From an uncultured Collinsella sp. (GTDB lineage Bacteria; Actinomycetota; Coriobacteriia; Coriobacteriales; Coriobacteriaceae), in contig CAAECF010000126.1 in the NCBI GenBank assembly GCA_900754275.1, positions 1 through 13,954 of the forward strand: DNA of 13,954 nucleotides. The letters are read 5' to 3'. Shown piece after piece: positions 1 to 8,737 of the stretch (within the stretch, counting starts at the first letter, position 1; every line of letters starts with the position of its first letter). Below the pieces are notes generated by a model that made no database searches, had not been told where the DNA came from, and saw only the letters and a program-made list of their open reading frames with translations. A program made the position numbers and the translations under genes.

Positions 1-1709
<1,709 letters not shown>

Positions 1710-1971
1710 ATGTTGTTGTTCCTTATCTGCACGCGCAATGGGCGCGGCATGCGGCCGCGCGGGCGTGCTTGGTAGTGCGCTAATACATACAAAAACAGGT
1801 GCGCACAGAGAGGACGTTGCTCAGCACGCTGGCGATCGCTTTGGCAGCCCTATCACGCGCCGTCCAGACGCAGCGGCCCTAAGCGATGGAGCAGATTCGC
1901 CGCCGGTTAGTATACCCGCGCTTCGCATGCCCCCACGTAAACCACAGATGACGGGGCGGGCCCGGACCGAT
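1710..1971. other. Divergent intergenic DNA, probable leader of the helicase gene
   Basis: No convincing gene lies here; plus-strand ORFs over this stretch are shadows of the helicase gene. On the minus strand a TATACT hexamer (complement of 1909-1914) could be a -10 box, but no good -35 lies at the right distance. If it is used, the helicase mRNA would have an untranslated leader of about 190 bases, as is common for cold-inducible RNA helicases. That interpretation is inference only. Confidence 0.35.
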
Positions 1972-2030
1972 TGTCTCAATCTGTAACAATTACGGAGCAA
2001 AACCGGGTCTACATGTTACGGATCGAGACA
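1972..2030. repeat. 59-bp palindromic element, copy 1
   Basis: Left arm TGTCTCAATCTGTAACA and right arm TGTTACGGATCGAGACA (17 bases each) flank a 25-base centre beginning ATTACGGAGCAAAA. The arms pair at 15 of 17 positions. Copy 2 starts 81 bases further on. It lies between two divergent genes, so it is not a terminator for either. Confidence 0.9.
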
Positions 2031-2052
2031 AACGGTCGGCACGGTTCACAAA

Positions 2053-2111
2053 CGTCTCAATCTGTAACAGTTACGGAGCAAAATCGGTCCCAATTGTTAT
2101 AGATCAAGACA
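2053..2111. repeat. 59-bp palindromic element, copy 2
   Basis: Left arm CGTCTCAATCTGTAACA and right arm TGTTATAGATCAAGACA surround a 25-base centre beginning GTTACGGAGCAAAA, very close to the centre of copy 1. The 22-base spacer to copy 1 is unrelated to the other spacers. The arms have drifted (four positions differ from perfect symmetry). Confidence 0.9.
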
Positions 2112-2153
2112 GAGGGGGATTTCCGTCCAGTCCAAACCAAATCTCTCGCTCTT

Positions 2154-2182
2154 CCTGCAATTTCGAACATGTGGCCTATAAT
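2154..2182 (+). promoter_or_regulatory. Candidate promoter of the FHA-protein gene
   Basis: A perfect TATAAT hexamer occupies 2177-2182, about 107 bases upstream of the GTG start. The best -35 nearby is CTGCAA at 2155-2160, a weak match. It is the only consensus -10 in the divergent region and lies just after the 59-bp element pair, 66 bases from copy 2. Confidence 0.45.
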
Positions 2183-2276
2183 GTTGCTTTGGTTACGCTA
2201 CATATTGCGCAGCCATTTAATACGTCGCCCACCGGGGGCCATTAATTCCTATCGCCTTATTGGCCAGGAAGCAATC

Positions 2277-2285
2277 AAAGGAGGT
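2277..2285 (+). promoter_or_regulatory. Strong Shine-Dalgarno site fixing the FHA-protein start
   Basis: AAAGGAGGT ends 4 bases before GTG at 2290. The reading frame is also open from TTG at 2260, but that start would place this ideal ribosome site inside the coding sequence, so GTG 2290 is chosen. Confidence 0.85.
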
Positions 2286-2289
2286 ATCC

Positions 2290-3252
2290 GTGGCAGCAGA
2301 GACGCCTTGCTCGGTCCTCTATAACGATATTCGCTCGTTCGGCGGTCTTAAACATCTCGAGATCGCCCGAATGCTCATCAATGGAAACTCTTATCTCGGC
2401 AGTACCCTGCTCGAGAAATGCTCTTCCAACCGCTCGTATCTCACCCGTTACATCGTCCATCGCGAGCCTGACCAGTGCGCGCCCGCCATCTACAGCGACT
2501 TTGCCGTCACCACGCTCAATCTTTCCGCGGCAATCTGCAGCAAGCTCGGCGGCGGCGAGTCCGCCTATCAGGCAATCGCCGAGCACTATCGCGGCCCGGC
2601 CGCCAACGAAATGATGTCGGCTCTCGCCAGCTACAAGTTGGACAGCCGCCTATATGCAAATGCCCTCAATCACATCGACAACTTTGACGGCAATGCCGTG
2701 CGCGAGAAGAGTACGCTTTACCTTATGCTCTTTGTGGCAACGGGGGCGCTCGCCGACCCCATCCAAGGCGTGGCTACCGTCGAGCGCTTTTGCGACAGCA
2801 AGACAGGCGGGCACTTTGGCACCACCGAAACTACCGTCGGACGTGGCTTTACTGGCAGCCTGGAGCAGCCGCGCACCGTCGCCCCCAACCTCGGTCTGCT
2901 CAGGACACATGCCGACAACTGCGTTGACATGCAGATCCACCCCCTTACGCGTGACCCGCGCGGCACGGTAATTGGGTCCTTGCCCAAAACCTCGCCCAGC
3001 ATCACCGATGTAGGCGCCGACGCATCGCGCGAGCATCTCCGCATTTGGCTCGAAGGCGGACGCTGGTACGCCCAGGGCCTTGGGTCGACCAACGGCACAG
3101 TGCTCGAATCGGGTGCAGGCGACGGCGATATTGTGATTGAGCCGCCGCGCGACCAACGCGAGCCCGGCAAGATCTATCCCCCGGTGGAAATCGAAAACAG
3201 CGACAGGCTCCATCTGGGTCTCTATACGACATTCCTTGTCATTGTGGACTAG
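2290..3252 (+). CDS. FHA-domain protein with an uncharacterised N-terminal region
   Basis: A 320-aa cytoplasmic protein with no signal peptide or membrane segment. Residues about 215-320 form a forkhead-associated domain, normally a phosphothreonine reader: RGTVIG (224-229), SREH (246-249), GSTNGT (265-270) and a closing strand DRLHLGLYTTFLVIV. The first motif reads IGS where most FHA domains have IGR, so the Arg that usually contacts phosphate is Ser here. The first 200 residues are not recognised; they are probably mostly helical (stretches such as LEIARMLI and SALASYKLDS) and carry a Thr-rich patch GTTETTVGRG (177-186), a conceivable kinase target. The gene lies 171 bases upstream of a Ser/Thr kinase on the same strand, which suggests they work together, although a terminator-like hairpin separates them. 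The FHA call is firm; the N-terminal role is unknown. Confidence 0.88.
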   Translation: MAAETPCSVLYNDIRSFGGLKHLEIARMLINGNSYLGSTLLEKCSSNRSYLTRYIVHREPDQCAPAIYSDFAVTTLNLSAAICSKLGGGESAYQAIAEHYRGPAANEMMSALASYKLDSRLYANALNHIDNFDGNAVREKSTLYLMLFVATGALADPIQGVATVERFCDSKTGGHFGTTETTVGRGFTGSLEQPRTVAPNLGLLRTHADNCVDMQIHPLTRDPRGTVIGSLPKTSPSITDVGADASREHLRIWLEGGRWYAQGLGSTNGTVLESGAGDGDIVIEPPRDQREPGKIYPPVEIENSDRLHLGLYTTFLVIVD

Positions 3253-3267
3253 CGCGGACGGCGATCG

Positions 3268-3296
3268 AAAGACGGCCGCCGTCCGTCTTTTGTCTT
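3268..3296 (+). terminator. Probable intrinsic terminator after the FHA-protein gene
   Basis: AAAGACGG (3268-3275) and CCGTCTTT (3283-3290) form an 8-bp stem with a 7-base loop, followed by TGTCTTC. A competing stem GGACGGC/GCCGTCC overlaps it. It starts 15 bases after the stop codon. The T-tract is interrupted, so leakage into the kinase gene is possible. Confidence 0.65.
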
Positions 3297-3330
3297 CTAC
3301 CTTCTGCGTCGTAAACGACAATACTCAGCG

Positions 3331-3391
3331 GTATACGTGGGCAGTGCGGTTATCATGGTACTTTACCGATATCCGCACTGCTCACGTATAC
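3331..3391 (+). repeat. 24-bp inverted repeat (long hairpin) in the kinase leader
   Basis: Arms 3331-3354 and 3368-3391 pair at 23 of 24 positions as RNA (22 Watson-Crick, one G-U, one T-T mismatch). The left arm begins GTATACGTGGGCAGTGCGG and the right arm ends CACGTATAC. The 13-base loop itself contains a GGTA-CTT-TACC mini-stem. It ends 32 bases before the kinase ATG and leaves the ribosome site free. It could be a transcript stabiliser, an attenuator or a mobile palindrome. Confidence 0.85.
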
Positions 3392-3423
3392 GCACGGCAA
3401 CCCATGCCAGACAAAGGAACGCC

Positions 3424-5508
3424 ATGGATACTACCGATAGCGCCTATGGCGACAAACTCATCCGTCTCGACACGTTCGATACCGCCGTGGCAGTCGACCC
3501 CAGTGCCGAGGACGACGCCAAGCGCCGGTTTATGACGCTTATTCTTCAGACGGCATACCGTGACGGCGGCAATATCGGGCACGTGCTGCGCGCGACCAAC
3601 ACGAGCGGCGAGGTCTTTGCCGTCAAGCTGCTCAAGGACAACGCCATCCTTTCCGACCAGACGCCCGATCGCTCTGCCGAGCAAGCGGCTGCGCACCTGG
3701 CCAGCACCGCCGCGCTGTTCGAGGAGTACCGTCATCTGTGTACCGTCTCGCACCTGCGCGGATTTCCGCGCGTCTATGGCTACGGATCGTGCGAGAACGA
3801 CCCGCTCATCCTCATGGAGTGGGTCGAGGGCACCTCGCTCAAGCAGGCGCTGCCCTTGCTTCCGCACGACGCCTCGGGCGGGCTGACCACCCAGATGGTC
3901 GCCGCCGTCGGAAACGCCGTACTTCGCGCGCTCTTGATGACCCAAGGCCTCGTGAATCCGGTCATCCATCGCGACCTGTCGCCTGCCAATATCATGTTCC
4001 GCACCACCAGCCGAACGCTCGAGCAGCAGATTGCCGATTGCTCCTTTGACCCCTGCCTCATCGACATGGGCTCCGCGACCATGGCCCTCGGCGACGACAC
4101 GATCACCCGGCGCGCCGACATCTGGCGCTTTGCCACGCCCGCATACGCCGCGCCCGAAATGCTCACGCAGGATATCGAAGGCATCGCGGCCCTTCGCCGC
4201 TCGCCCGCGATCGACGTCTATGCGCTTTCGAGCATTCTGTACCAGCTCTACAGCGGTCGCAAGCCGTTCGATGTTGAGTCGACGGGTGCCGCGGCGACCG
4301 GCTCGTTCTACCTCATAAAGACCAAGACCAAGCCGGCGCCGCTCGAGCCGCGCTGCGAGGGCGACAAAGCGCTTGTCCAGATCATCATGAAAGGCATTTC
4401 GGTCGAACAGGGCGATCGCCCTACCGAGCAGCAGATGCTCGAGGTGCTCTCGACATACCTCCCCGCTGCAGAATCTGAGGACCGCGAGGGTGCAGGAGAC
4501 GAGGCCGCAATTGATATCGATTCTGGCACGCACCTTAAGGTCGACGTCGCCGGCGAGCGCGCGCGAGAGATCCTGGAGCAGGCCCGGCACGACGCCATGA
4601 CCCGCCGTCGCTTTATTATCGGCGGCGTCGTTGCGGTCGTTGCGGGGCTCGGCGTCGTTGGCGCGGCAACCCATGGCTTTGGCATCCCCGACTACCTGGA
4701 CGGCATCCGCGGTTCGCTTGACGACTACACTTGGGACCAGCTGCAGGAGATTTCGCTCAAGATTAAGGCCGCCGAGACCCGTAGCGAGGCACGCGAGATT
4801 GCCAAGCGCTACCACCTGCTCGACGCTGATGGGCATATCCCCTATCCGTGCACTAAGCGTGTGAAGCTCGCCAACGGGCTGGAGGTCGGCGCTCAGCTTG
4901 TGGGCATCCGCCACGACGAACTTCTGGACGGTACAGGCAAGGCCGGACTGACGTTTATGTTCGATGCGGGTATTGCCGAGCGCAACGCTGCGGCTGAACC
5001 GCCGAGCGCCGGCTGGGCAGATTGCGAGCTGCGGGAATGGCTCAACGGCGACGGCCTTAAGCTGCTGCCCAACGAGTTGCGCGCACTCATCAAATCCGTC
5101 AAAAAGATCTCAAATAACGTTGGCGCCGCCAACAGTGCATCGTGTCTGAGCGAGTTGCCCGCAACCCTTTGGCTGCCCGCCATGGTCGAGCTGTGCGGTA
5201 CGCAACCGCCCGATTCGTTTGCCGAGGACTATCACTACCTGGCAGACATCTACAACGGCGAGGGCAAGGAGTACCAACTCTTCCGCGAGCTCAAGGTGAG
5301 CCCGTATTCCACGAACGAGACGATGGTCCGCCAGTGGAAGGGCAAGGACACTTGTTGGTGGGAGCGCACGGTGAGCCCCGACACATCGGAGAGCGAAGGC
5401 ACGCTCTATATGAACCGCGTGGGGCACGACGGCGACGTCTTTACGTACGCAACGCCTGCGGAAAAGCCAAGCAAGCGAACCTGCGTGATCCCCGGGTTCT
5501 GCATCTAG
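3424..5508 (+). CDS. Membrane-anchored Ser/Thr protein kinase with DUF6273-like extracellular domain
   Basis: A 694-aa receptor-like kinase. The ATG at 3424 follows AAAGGAA with good spacing; an in-frame GTG at 3337 would run through the upstream hairpin and lacks a ribosome site. Kinase domain, about residues 40-345: glycine loop GGNIG (48-52), ATP-binding Lys68 in FAVKLL, catalytic HRDLSPANIMF (182-192), metal site DMG (214-216, in place of DFG), APE (243-245) and a late Arg332. All catalytic residues are present, so it should be active. An acidic linker (350-395) leads to RRR and one membrane helix (about 398-418). The outer region (about 430-694) resembles DUF6273: WADCELREWLN (531-541), LLPNELRALIKSV (547-559), TCWWERTVSP (643-652) and a final CVIPGFCI. 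No PASTA repeats are present. The ligand is unknown. The FHA protein just upstream is the obvious candidate partner. Confidence 0.92.
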   Translation: MDTTDSAYGDKLIRLDTFDTAVAVDPSAEDDAKRRFMTLILQTAYRDGGNIGHVLRATNTSGEVFAVKLLKDNAILSDQTPDRSAEQAAAHLASTAALFEEYRHLCTVSHLRGFPRVYGYGSCENDPLILMEWVEGTSLKQALPLLPHDASGGLTTQMVAAVGNAVLRALLMTQGLVNPVIHRDLSPANIMFRTTSRTLEQQIADCSFDPCLIDMGSATMALGDDTITRRADIWRFATPAYAAPEMLTQDIEGIAALRRSPAIDVYALSSILYQLYSGRKPFDVESTGAAATGSFYLIKTKTKPAPLEPRCEGDKALVQIIMKGISVEQGDRPTEQQMLEVLSTYLPAAESEDREGAGDEAAIDIDSGTHLKVDVAGERAREILEQARHDAMTRRRFIIGGVVAVVAGLGVVGAATHGFGIPDYLDGIRGSLDDYTWDQLQEISLKIKAAETRSEAREIAKRYHLLDADGHIPYPCTKRVKLANGLEVGAQLVGIRHDELLDGTGKAGLTFMFDAGIAERNAAAEPPSAGWADCELREWLNGDGLKLLPNELRALIKSVKKISNNVGAANSASCLSELPATLWLPAMVELCGTQPPDSFAEDYHYLADIYNGEGKEYQLFRELKVSPYSTNETMVRQWKGKDTCWWERTVSPDTSESEGTLYMNRVGHDGDVFTYATPAEKPSKRTCVIPGFCI

Positions 5509-5549
5509 GGAGCGGGCGTCTTGCCGTGACGGGACCCCTCCCCGGCAAT

Positions 5550-5608
5550 TGTCTCGTTCTGTAACACTAGCTCGGCAGATACAGATCTAGATGTTACAGA
5601 ACGAGACA
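5550..5608. repeat. 59-bp palindromic element, copy 3 (first of a four-copy array)
   Basis: The arms TGTCTCGTTCTGTAACA and TGTTACAGAACGAGACA are perfectly complementary over 17 bp. Both arms carry the same departure from the family consensus (GTTC/GAAC in place of GATC), a paired change that keeps symmetry. The centre is the most divergent of the ten but still ends TCTAGA. It starts 42 bases after the kinase stop codon. Confidence 0.92.
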
Positions 5609-5629
5609 AAACCCAACCCCGCGAGACAA

Positions 5630-5688
5630 CATCTCAATCTGTAACAGTAAGGGGTCAAAAAACTCTCTAGATGTTACAGATCAAGACA
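5630..5688. repeat. 59-bp palindromic element, copy 4
   Basis: Left arm CATCTCAATCTGTAACA and right arm TGTTACAGATCAAGACA. The centre runs GTAAGGGGTCAAAA to CTCTAGA. It starts 80 bases after copy 3; the spacer is 21 bases. Confidence 0.9.
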
Positions 5689-5710
5689 TTTGAGTTGACC
5701 GCGGACGCTC

Positions 5711-5769
5711 TGTCTCGATCTGTAACAGTTAGAGGTCATATTTGCTGCTAGATGTTACAGATTGAGACA
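5711..5769. repeat. 59-bp palindromic element, copy 5
   Basis: Left arm TGTCTCGATCTGTAACA and right arm TGTTACAGATTGAGACA, differing from perfect pairing by one G-T wobble. The centre starts GTTAGAGGTCA and ends GCTAGA. It starts 81 bases after copy 4. Confidence 0.92.
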
Positions 5770-5790
5770 TTAAGTTTCCCGTCAACTGTT

Positions 5791-5849
5791 TGTCTAAATC
5801 TGTAACAGTTACGGCTCAAAAACCGGTTCAGACGTTACAGATTGAGATG
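5791..5849. repeat. 59-bp palindromic element, copy 6
   Basis: Left arm TGTCTAAATCTGTAACA and right arm CGTTACAGATTGAGATG, with centre GTTACGGCTCAAAA to TTCAGA. It starts 80 bases after copy 5. A degraded single arm (CCTCATCTGTAATGA, 5883-5897) follows and may be the relic of a fifth copy. Confidence 0.88.
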
Positions 5850-5921
5850 TTTGGCAGAGACGGCCACCGATTGAGCAGCCGCCCTCATCTGTAATGAAAA
5901 GTCATACATTCCAACTATTAC

Positions 5922-5952
5922 TGGACACCCCCAGGGGGTATGGGTGTATAGT
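5922..5952 (+). promoter_or_regulatory. copA promoter with CsoR operator
   Basis: The -10 box is TATAGT (5947-5952). TGGACA (5922-5927) is a five-of-six match to the -35 consensus with a long 19-base spacer. Between them sits ACACCCCCAGGGGGTATGG (5925-5943), a C-run/G-run dyad ending GGGGGTATGG. As recalled, this closely resembles the CsoR operator of the Bacillus subtilis copZA promoter. CsoR bound here would block RNA polymerase, and Cu(I) would release it. The csoR gene three positions downstream supports this reading. Confidence 0.8.
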
Positions 5953-5999
5953 ATCGGCAGGTTAACAATTCCAACACCGAACTACAGAAAGGAGAAGCC

Positions 6000-8342
6000 A
6001 TGGCTCAAGATAAGTTCGACGTGGGCGGCATGACATGCGCCGCCTGCCAGGCGCACGTGGACCGCGCCGTAAGCAAACTCGACGGCGTCCAAAGCGTCGC
6101 GGTCAACCTACTCGCTGGTTCCATGATGGTCGACTATGACCCCGCGCAGGTCTCCCCCGAGGATATCTGCACCGCCGTCGACCGCGCGGGCTACTCGGCC
6201 TCGCCCGTCGATGCGGGCACCGGCGCCGCTGGCTCAAACGGCAGCGTGCAAGCCAGGTCCGGCGCCGCCCATATGGAGTCGCCTACCAAAAAGCTGGAGG
6301 CCGCCGCTTCCGCCATGCGCACCCGCCTCATCGTCTCGATCGTATTCCTCATCCCACTGTTCTGCATAGGCATGGGGCACATGCTCGGTTGGCCGCTACC
6401 CGGCATTTTCACCGACCATACCCACAGCATGACGCTCGCGCTCACCGAGCTCGTCCTGCTCATCCCCATCGTCTACGTCAACGACGCGTACTTTATCAAC
6501 GGGTTTAAATCGCTCGCGCACGGCGCGCCGACCATGGACGCTCTCATCGCCGTCGGCGCCACCGCGTCGATCGCCTGGTCGCTCTATGCCATGTTTATCA
6601 TGGCCGACCAGCTGGCCGCCGGGCAAATCCACGAGGCCATGATGACGGGCATGGACAACCTGTATTTTGAGAGTGCGGGCACGATCCTGTCGCTCGTCAC
6701 CGTGGGCAAATACCTCGAGACACGCAGCAAATCCAAAACCGGCGGCGCCATCGAGGCGCTCATCGACTTGGCACCCAAGACTGCGACCGTCGTTGCCGAC
6801 GACGGCACCGAAACCACCGTCGACGTCGACAGTATCCTTCCCGGCCAGGTCCTGCGCGTGCGCCCCGGAGAGTCCATCCCCGTCGATGGCGTGGTGCTCG
6901 AGGGCAGCTCGGCCGTGGACGAGAGCGCGCTCACCGGCGAGTCCATTCCCGTGGAGAAGACCGCCGGCGACACTGTCAACGCGGCCACGGTCAACCGCAC
7001 GGGCTCGTTTACCTTCCGCGCCACGCGTGTGGGTGCCGACACGTCGCTCGCCAAGATTATCCAGCTCGTCGAGGACGCCAACGCCACCAAGGCGCCCATC
7101 GCCCGCATGGCCGACAAGGTCGCCGGTGTGTTCGTGCCCGTGGTGTTCGTGATCTCGGCCGTGACCTTTGCGGCGTGGATGGCACTGACCGGCAGCATAA
7201 ACGAGGCGCTCACCTCCGCCGTGGCCGTGCTGGTGATCAGCTGCCCGTGCGCGCTGGGCCTGGCCACGCCCGTCGCCATTATGGTCGGCACCGGCAAGGG
7301 CGCCGAGATGGGCATTCTCTTTAAGAGCGCCGAGGCGCTGGAGAACCTGCGCAGCGTAGGTACCGTGGTGCTCGATAAGACGGGCACGGTCACCCGCGGC
7401 AAGCCTGCTGTGACCGATATCGTAGTAGCCACGCGCGCCGACGGCTCGCCCGCCATGAGCGAAAAAGCGCTGCTCAAGCTGGCCGCCGCGCTGGAGCGCT
7501 CGAGCGAGCACCCGCTGGCCGAGGCGATTATGGCCGAGTGCGAGACACGCGGGATCGTCGCGCGCATGGTCGAAGACTTTACTGCCGTGCCCGGTCGTGG
7601 CGTTACGGCGCACGAGGGGCAAAACGCCATTGCAGCCGGCAACGTACGCCTGATGGACGAGCTGGGCGTTACCGTGCCCGCGGGTCTTGCCGAGCAATTT
7701 GCCGCCGAGGGCAAGACGCCGCTGTTCTTTGCCAAGAACGGCGAGCTTGCCGGCACCATTGCCGTGGCTGATGAGGTCAAGGAGACGAGCGCCGGGGCCA
7801 TCGCCGCATTGCGCTCGCTTGGCGTCGACGTGCGCATGCTCACCGGCGACAACCGCGTCACTGCCGAAGCAATCGCCCGCCGCGTGGGACTGAGCAGCGA
7901 GCAAGTCATCGCCGACGTCCTCCCCGCCGACAAGGAACGCCATGTGCGCGAACTGCAGGACGCGGGCGGCAAGGTCGCCATGGTGGGCGACGGCATCAAC
8001 GACTCCCCCGCCCTGGCGCGCGCCGACGTGGGCCTTGCGATCGGCACCGGCGCCGACATCGCCAAAGAAGGGGCAGATGTGGTGCTCATGCGCAGCGACC
8101 TCATGGATGTTGCGCGGGCCATCGAGCTTTCGCGCGCCACGATTCGCAACATCAAGCAGGACCTGTTCTGGGCGCTGTTCTACAACGGCATCGGCATTCC
8201 ACTCGCCGCGGGCGTGTTCTTCCCCCTCACGGATTGGCAACTCTCGCCGATGTTTGGCGCCGCGGCCATGAGCCTGTCGAGCGTATGTGTCGTAAGCAAC
8301 GCTCTGCGCCTAAAATCCTTTAAGCCCAAAGTGGCAAAATAG
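6000..8342 (+). CDS. copA: Cu(I)-exporting P1B-type ATPase
   Basis: A 780-aa inner-membrane pump that hydrolyses ATP to expel Cu(I) (possibly Ag(I)) from the cytoplasm. There is one N-terminal heavy-metal-associated domain with GMTCAAC (10-16), then a short linker and eight expected membrane helices. The membrane metal site is CPC at 415-417 (ISCPCALGLATPV), which marks the Cu(I)/Ag(I) class. The phosphorylated Asp is D459 in DKTGTVT, the P1B-type HP dipeptide is at 504-505 (SSEHPLAEA), the TGES actuator loop appears as LTGESIPVEK, and GDGINDSPAL begins at 663. The length is normal for CopA with one metal-binding domain. The ATG is preceded by AAAGGAGAA. It is the first gene of a copA-copZ-csoR locus under a CsoR-type operator. 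Identity is firm; ion preference is inferred from the motifs and neighbours. Confidence 0.97.
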   Translation: MAQDKFDVGGMTCAACQAHVDRAVSKLDGVQSVAVNLLAGSMMVDYDPAQVSPEDICTAVDRAGYSASPVDAGTGAAGSNGSVQARSGAAHMESPTKKLEAAASAMRTRLIVSIVFLIPLFCIGMGHMLGWPLPGIFTDHTHSMTLALTELVLLIPIVYVNDAYFINGFKSLAHGAPTMDALIAVGATASIAWSLYAMFIMADQLAAGQIHEAMMTGMDNLYFESAGTILSLVTVGKYLETRSKSKTGGAIEALIDLAPKTATVVADDGTETTVDVDSILPGQVLRVRPGESIPVDGVVLEGSSAVDESALTGESIPVEKTAGDTVNAATVNRTGSFTFRATRVGADTSLAKIIQLVEDANATKAPIARMADKVAGVFVPVVFVISAVTFAAWMALTGSINEALTSAVAVLVISCPCALGLATPVAIMVGTGKGAEMGILFKSAEALENLRSVGTVVLDKTGTVTRGKPAVTDIVVATRADGSPAMSEKALLKLAAALERSSEHPLAEAIMAECETRGIVARMVEDFTAVPGRGVTAHEGQNAIAAGNVRLMDELGVTVPAGLAEQFAAEGKTPLFFAKNGELAGTIAVADEVKETSAGAIAALRSLGVDVRMLTGDNRVTAEAIARRVGLSSEQVIADVLPADKERHVRELQDAGGKVAMVGDGINDSPALARADVGLAIGTGADIAKEGADVVLMRSDLMDVARAIELSRATIRNIKQDLFWALFYNGIGIPLAAGVFFPLTDWQLSPMFGAAAMSLSSVCVVSNALRLKSFKPKVAK

Positions 8343-8370
8343 GATCACCATTAAGTCCATTTAGAACGGG

Positions 8371-8464
8371 TTTTCCAGGTGCCCGAGATTGACCTGAAAG
8401 AGGAGCGACGCGTACTTTGGTACGCGAGCGACGGCTTGAAGGTCAAGGTCGGGTGCCTGGGAAA
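8371..8464 (+). repeat. Long imperfect hairpin between copA and copZ
   Basis: Arms 8371-8395 and 8440-8464 pair at 23 of 25 positions if read as + strand RNA, with only a G-G/A-G internal mismatch pair. Three of the pairs are G-U wobbles, which would be A-C mismatches on the other strand, so the structure favours RNA made from the + strand. The 44-base interior carries a second perfect stem, GCGTAC-TTTG-GTACGC (8410-8425). No T-tract follows, so it is not an ordinary terminator. It lies between copA and copZ and may set their relative mRNA levels by processing or stability. Confidence 0.85.
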
Positions 8465-8489
8465 GCCGACACAACAGAGAGGAATACCC

Positions 8490-8711
8490 ATGCGTTTCAC
8501 AATCAAGACTTCCGGCCTTATGTGCGGCCACTGCGACGCCACCGTCGAGACGGCGCTGCTCAACGTAGCCGGCGTGACCGACGCCGACGCCGATCACGAG
8601 ACCCAGACCGTCCAGGTGGAGTGCGCCGACACCGTGACCGCCGAGCAGCTCGCCGCCGCTGTCGAGGCCGCGGGCGAGAAGTTCCACGCCCTGTCCGTGA
8701 CCGCCGCGTAG
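8490..8711 (+). CDS. copZ: CopZ-like heavy-metal-binding copper chaperone
   Basis: A 73-aa single heavy-metal-associated domain with the pattern of a ferredoxin-like fold and the metal-binding motif LMCGHCDATV, two Cys separated by Gly-His. It probably binds Cu(I) in the cytoplasm and passes it to the CopA metal-binding domain or to CsoR. The ATG at 8490 follows AGAGAGGAA at suitable distance. The frame is open further upstream, but that part lies in the hairpin and has no ribosome site. The common motif is CxxC preceded by Met-Thr or Met-His; here it is MCGHC, still two Cys spaced by two residues. It lies 147 bases after copA and 140 before csoR. A general mercury/copper HMA protein is the alternative, but the locus favours copper. 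Confidence 0.9.
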   Translation: MRFTIKTSGLMCGHCDATVETALLNVAGVTDADADHETQTVQVECADTVTAEQLAAAVEAAGEKFHALSVTAA

Positions 8712-8737
8712 CAGACGCTACCTACTCAATCCTCAGA

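Noticed and set aside
1972..2111. Transcription terminators formed by the 59-bp elements
   Set aside because: They lack T-tracts, have 25-base loops, and this pair lies between two divergent genes where no transcript needs to end.
3382..4914. 510-aa minus-strand open frame
   Set aside because: It is antisense to the kinase, whose catalytic motifs are all intact; composition is typical of a shadow frame.
5550..5849. CRISPR array (regularly spaced repeats with unique spacers)
   Set aside because: The repeat units are 59 bp, diverged and palindromic over both arms; spacers of 21-22 bp are too short; no cas genes are nearby; the same units occur as pairs at three other places.
5922..5952. MerR/CueR-type operator because of the 19-base promoter spacer
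   Set aside because: The dyad is of the C-run/G-run CsoR form and the locus encodes CsoR; no MerR-family gene is present in the window.
6396..8240. Long minus-strand open frames (614 and 523 aa)
   Set aside because: Both are antisense to the well-supported copA gene and show His/Gly- or Ser/Ala-rich low-complexity translation.
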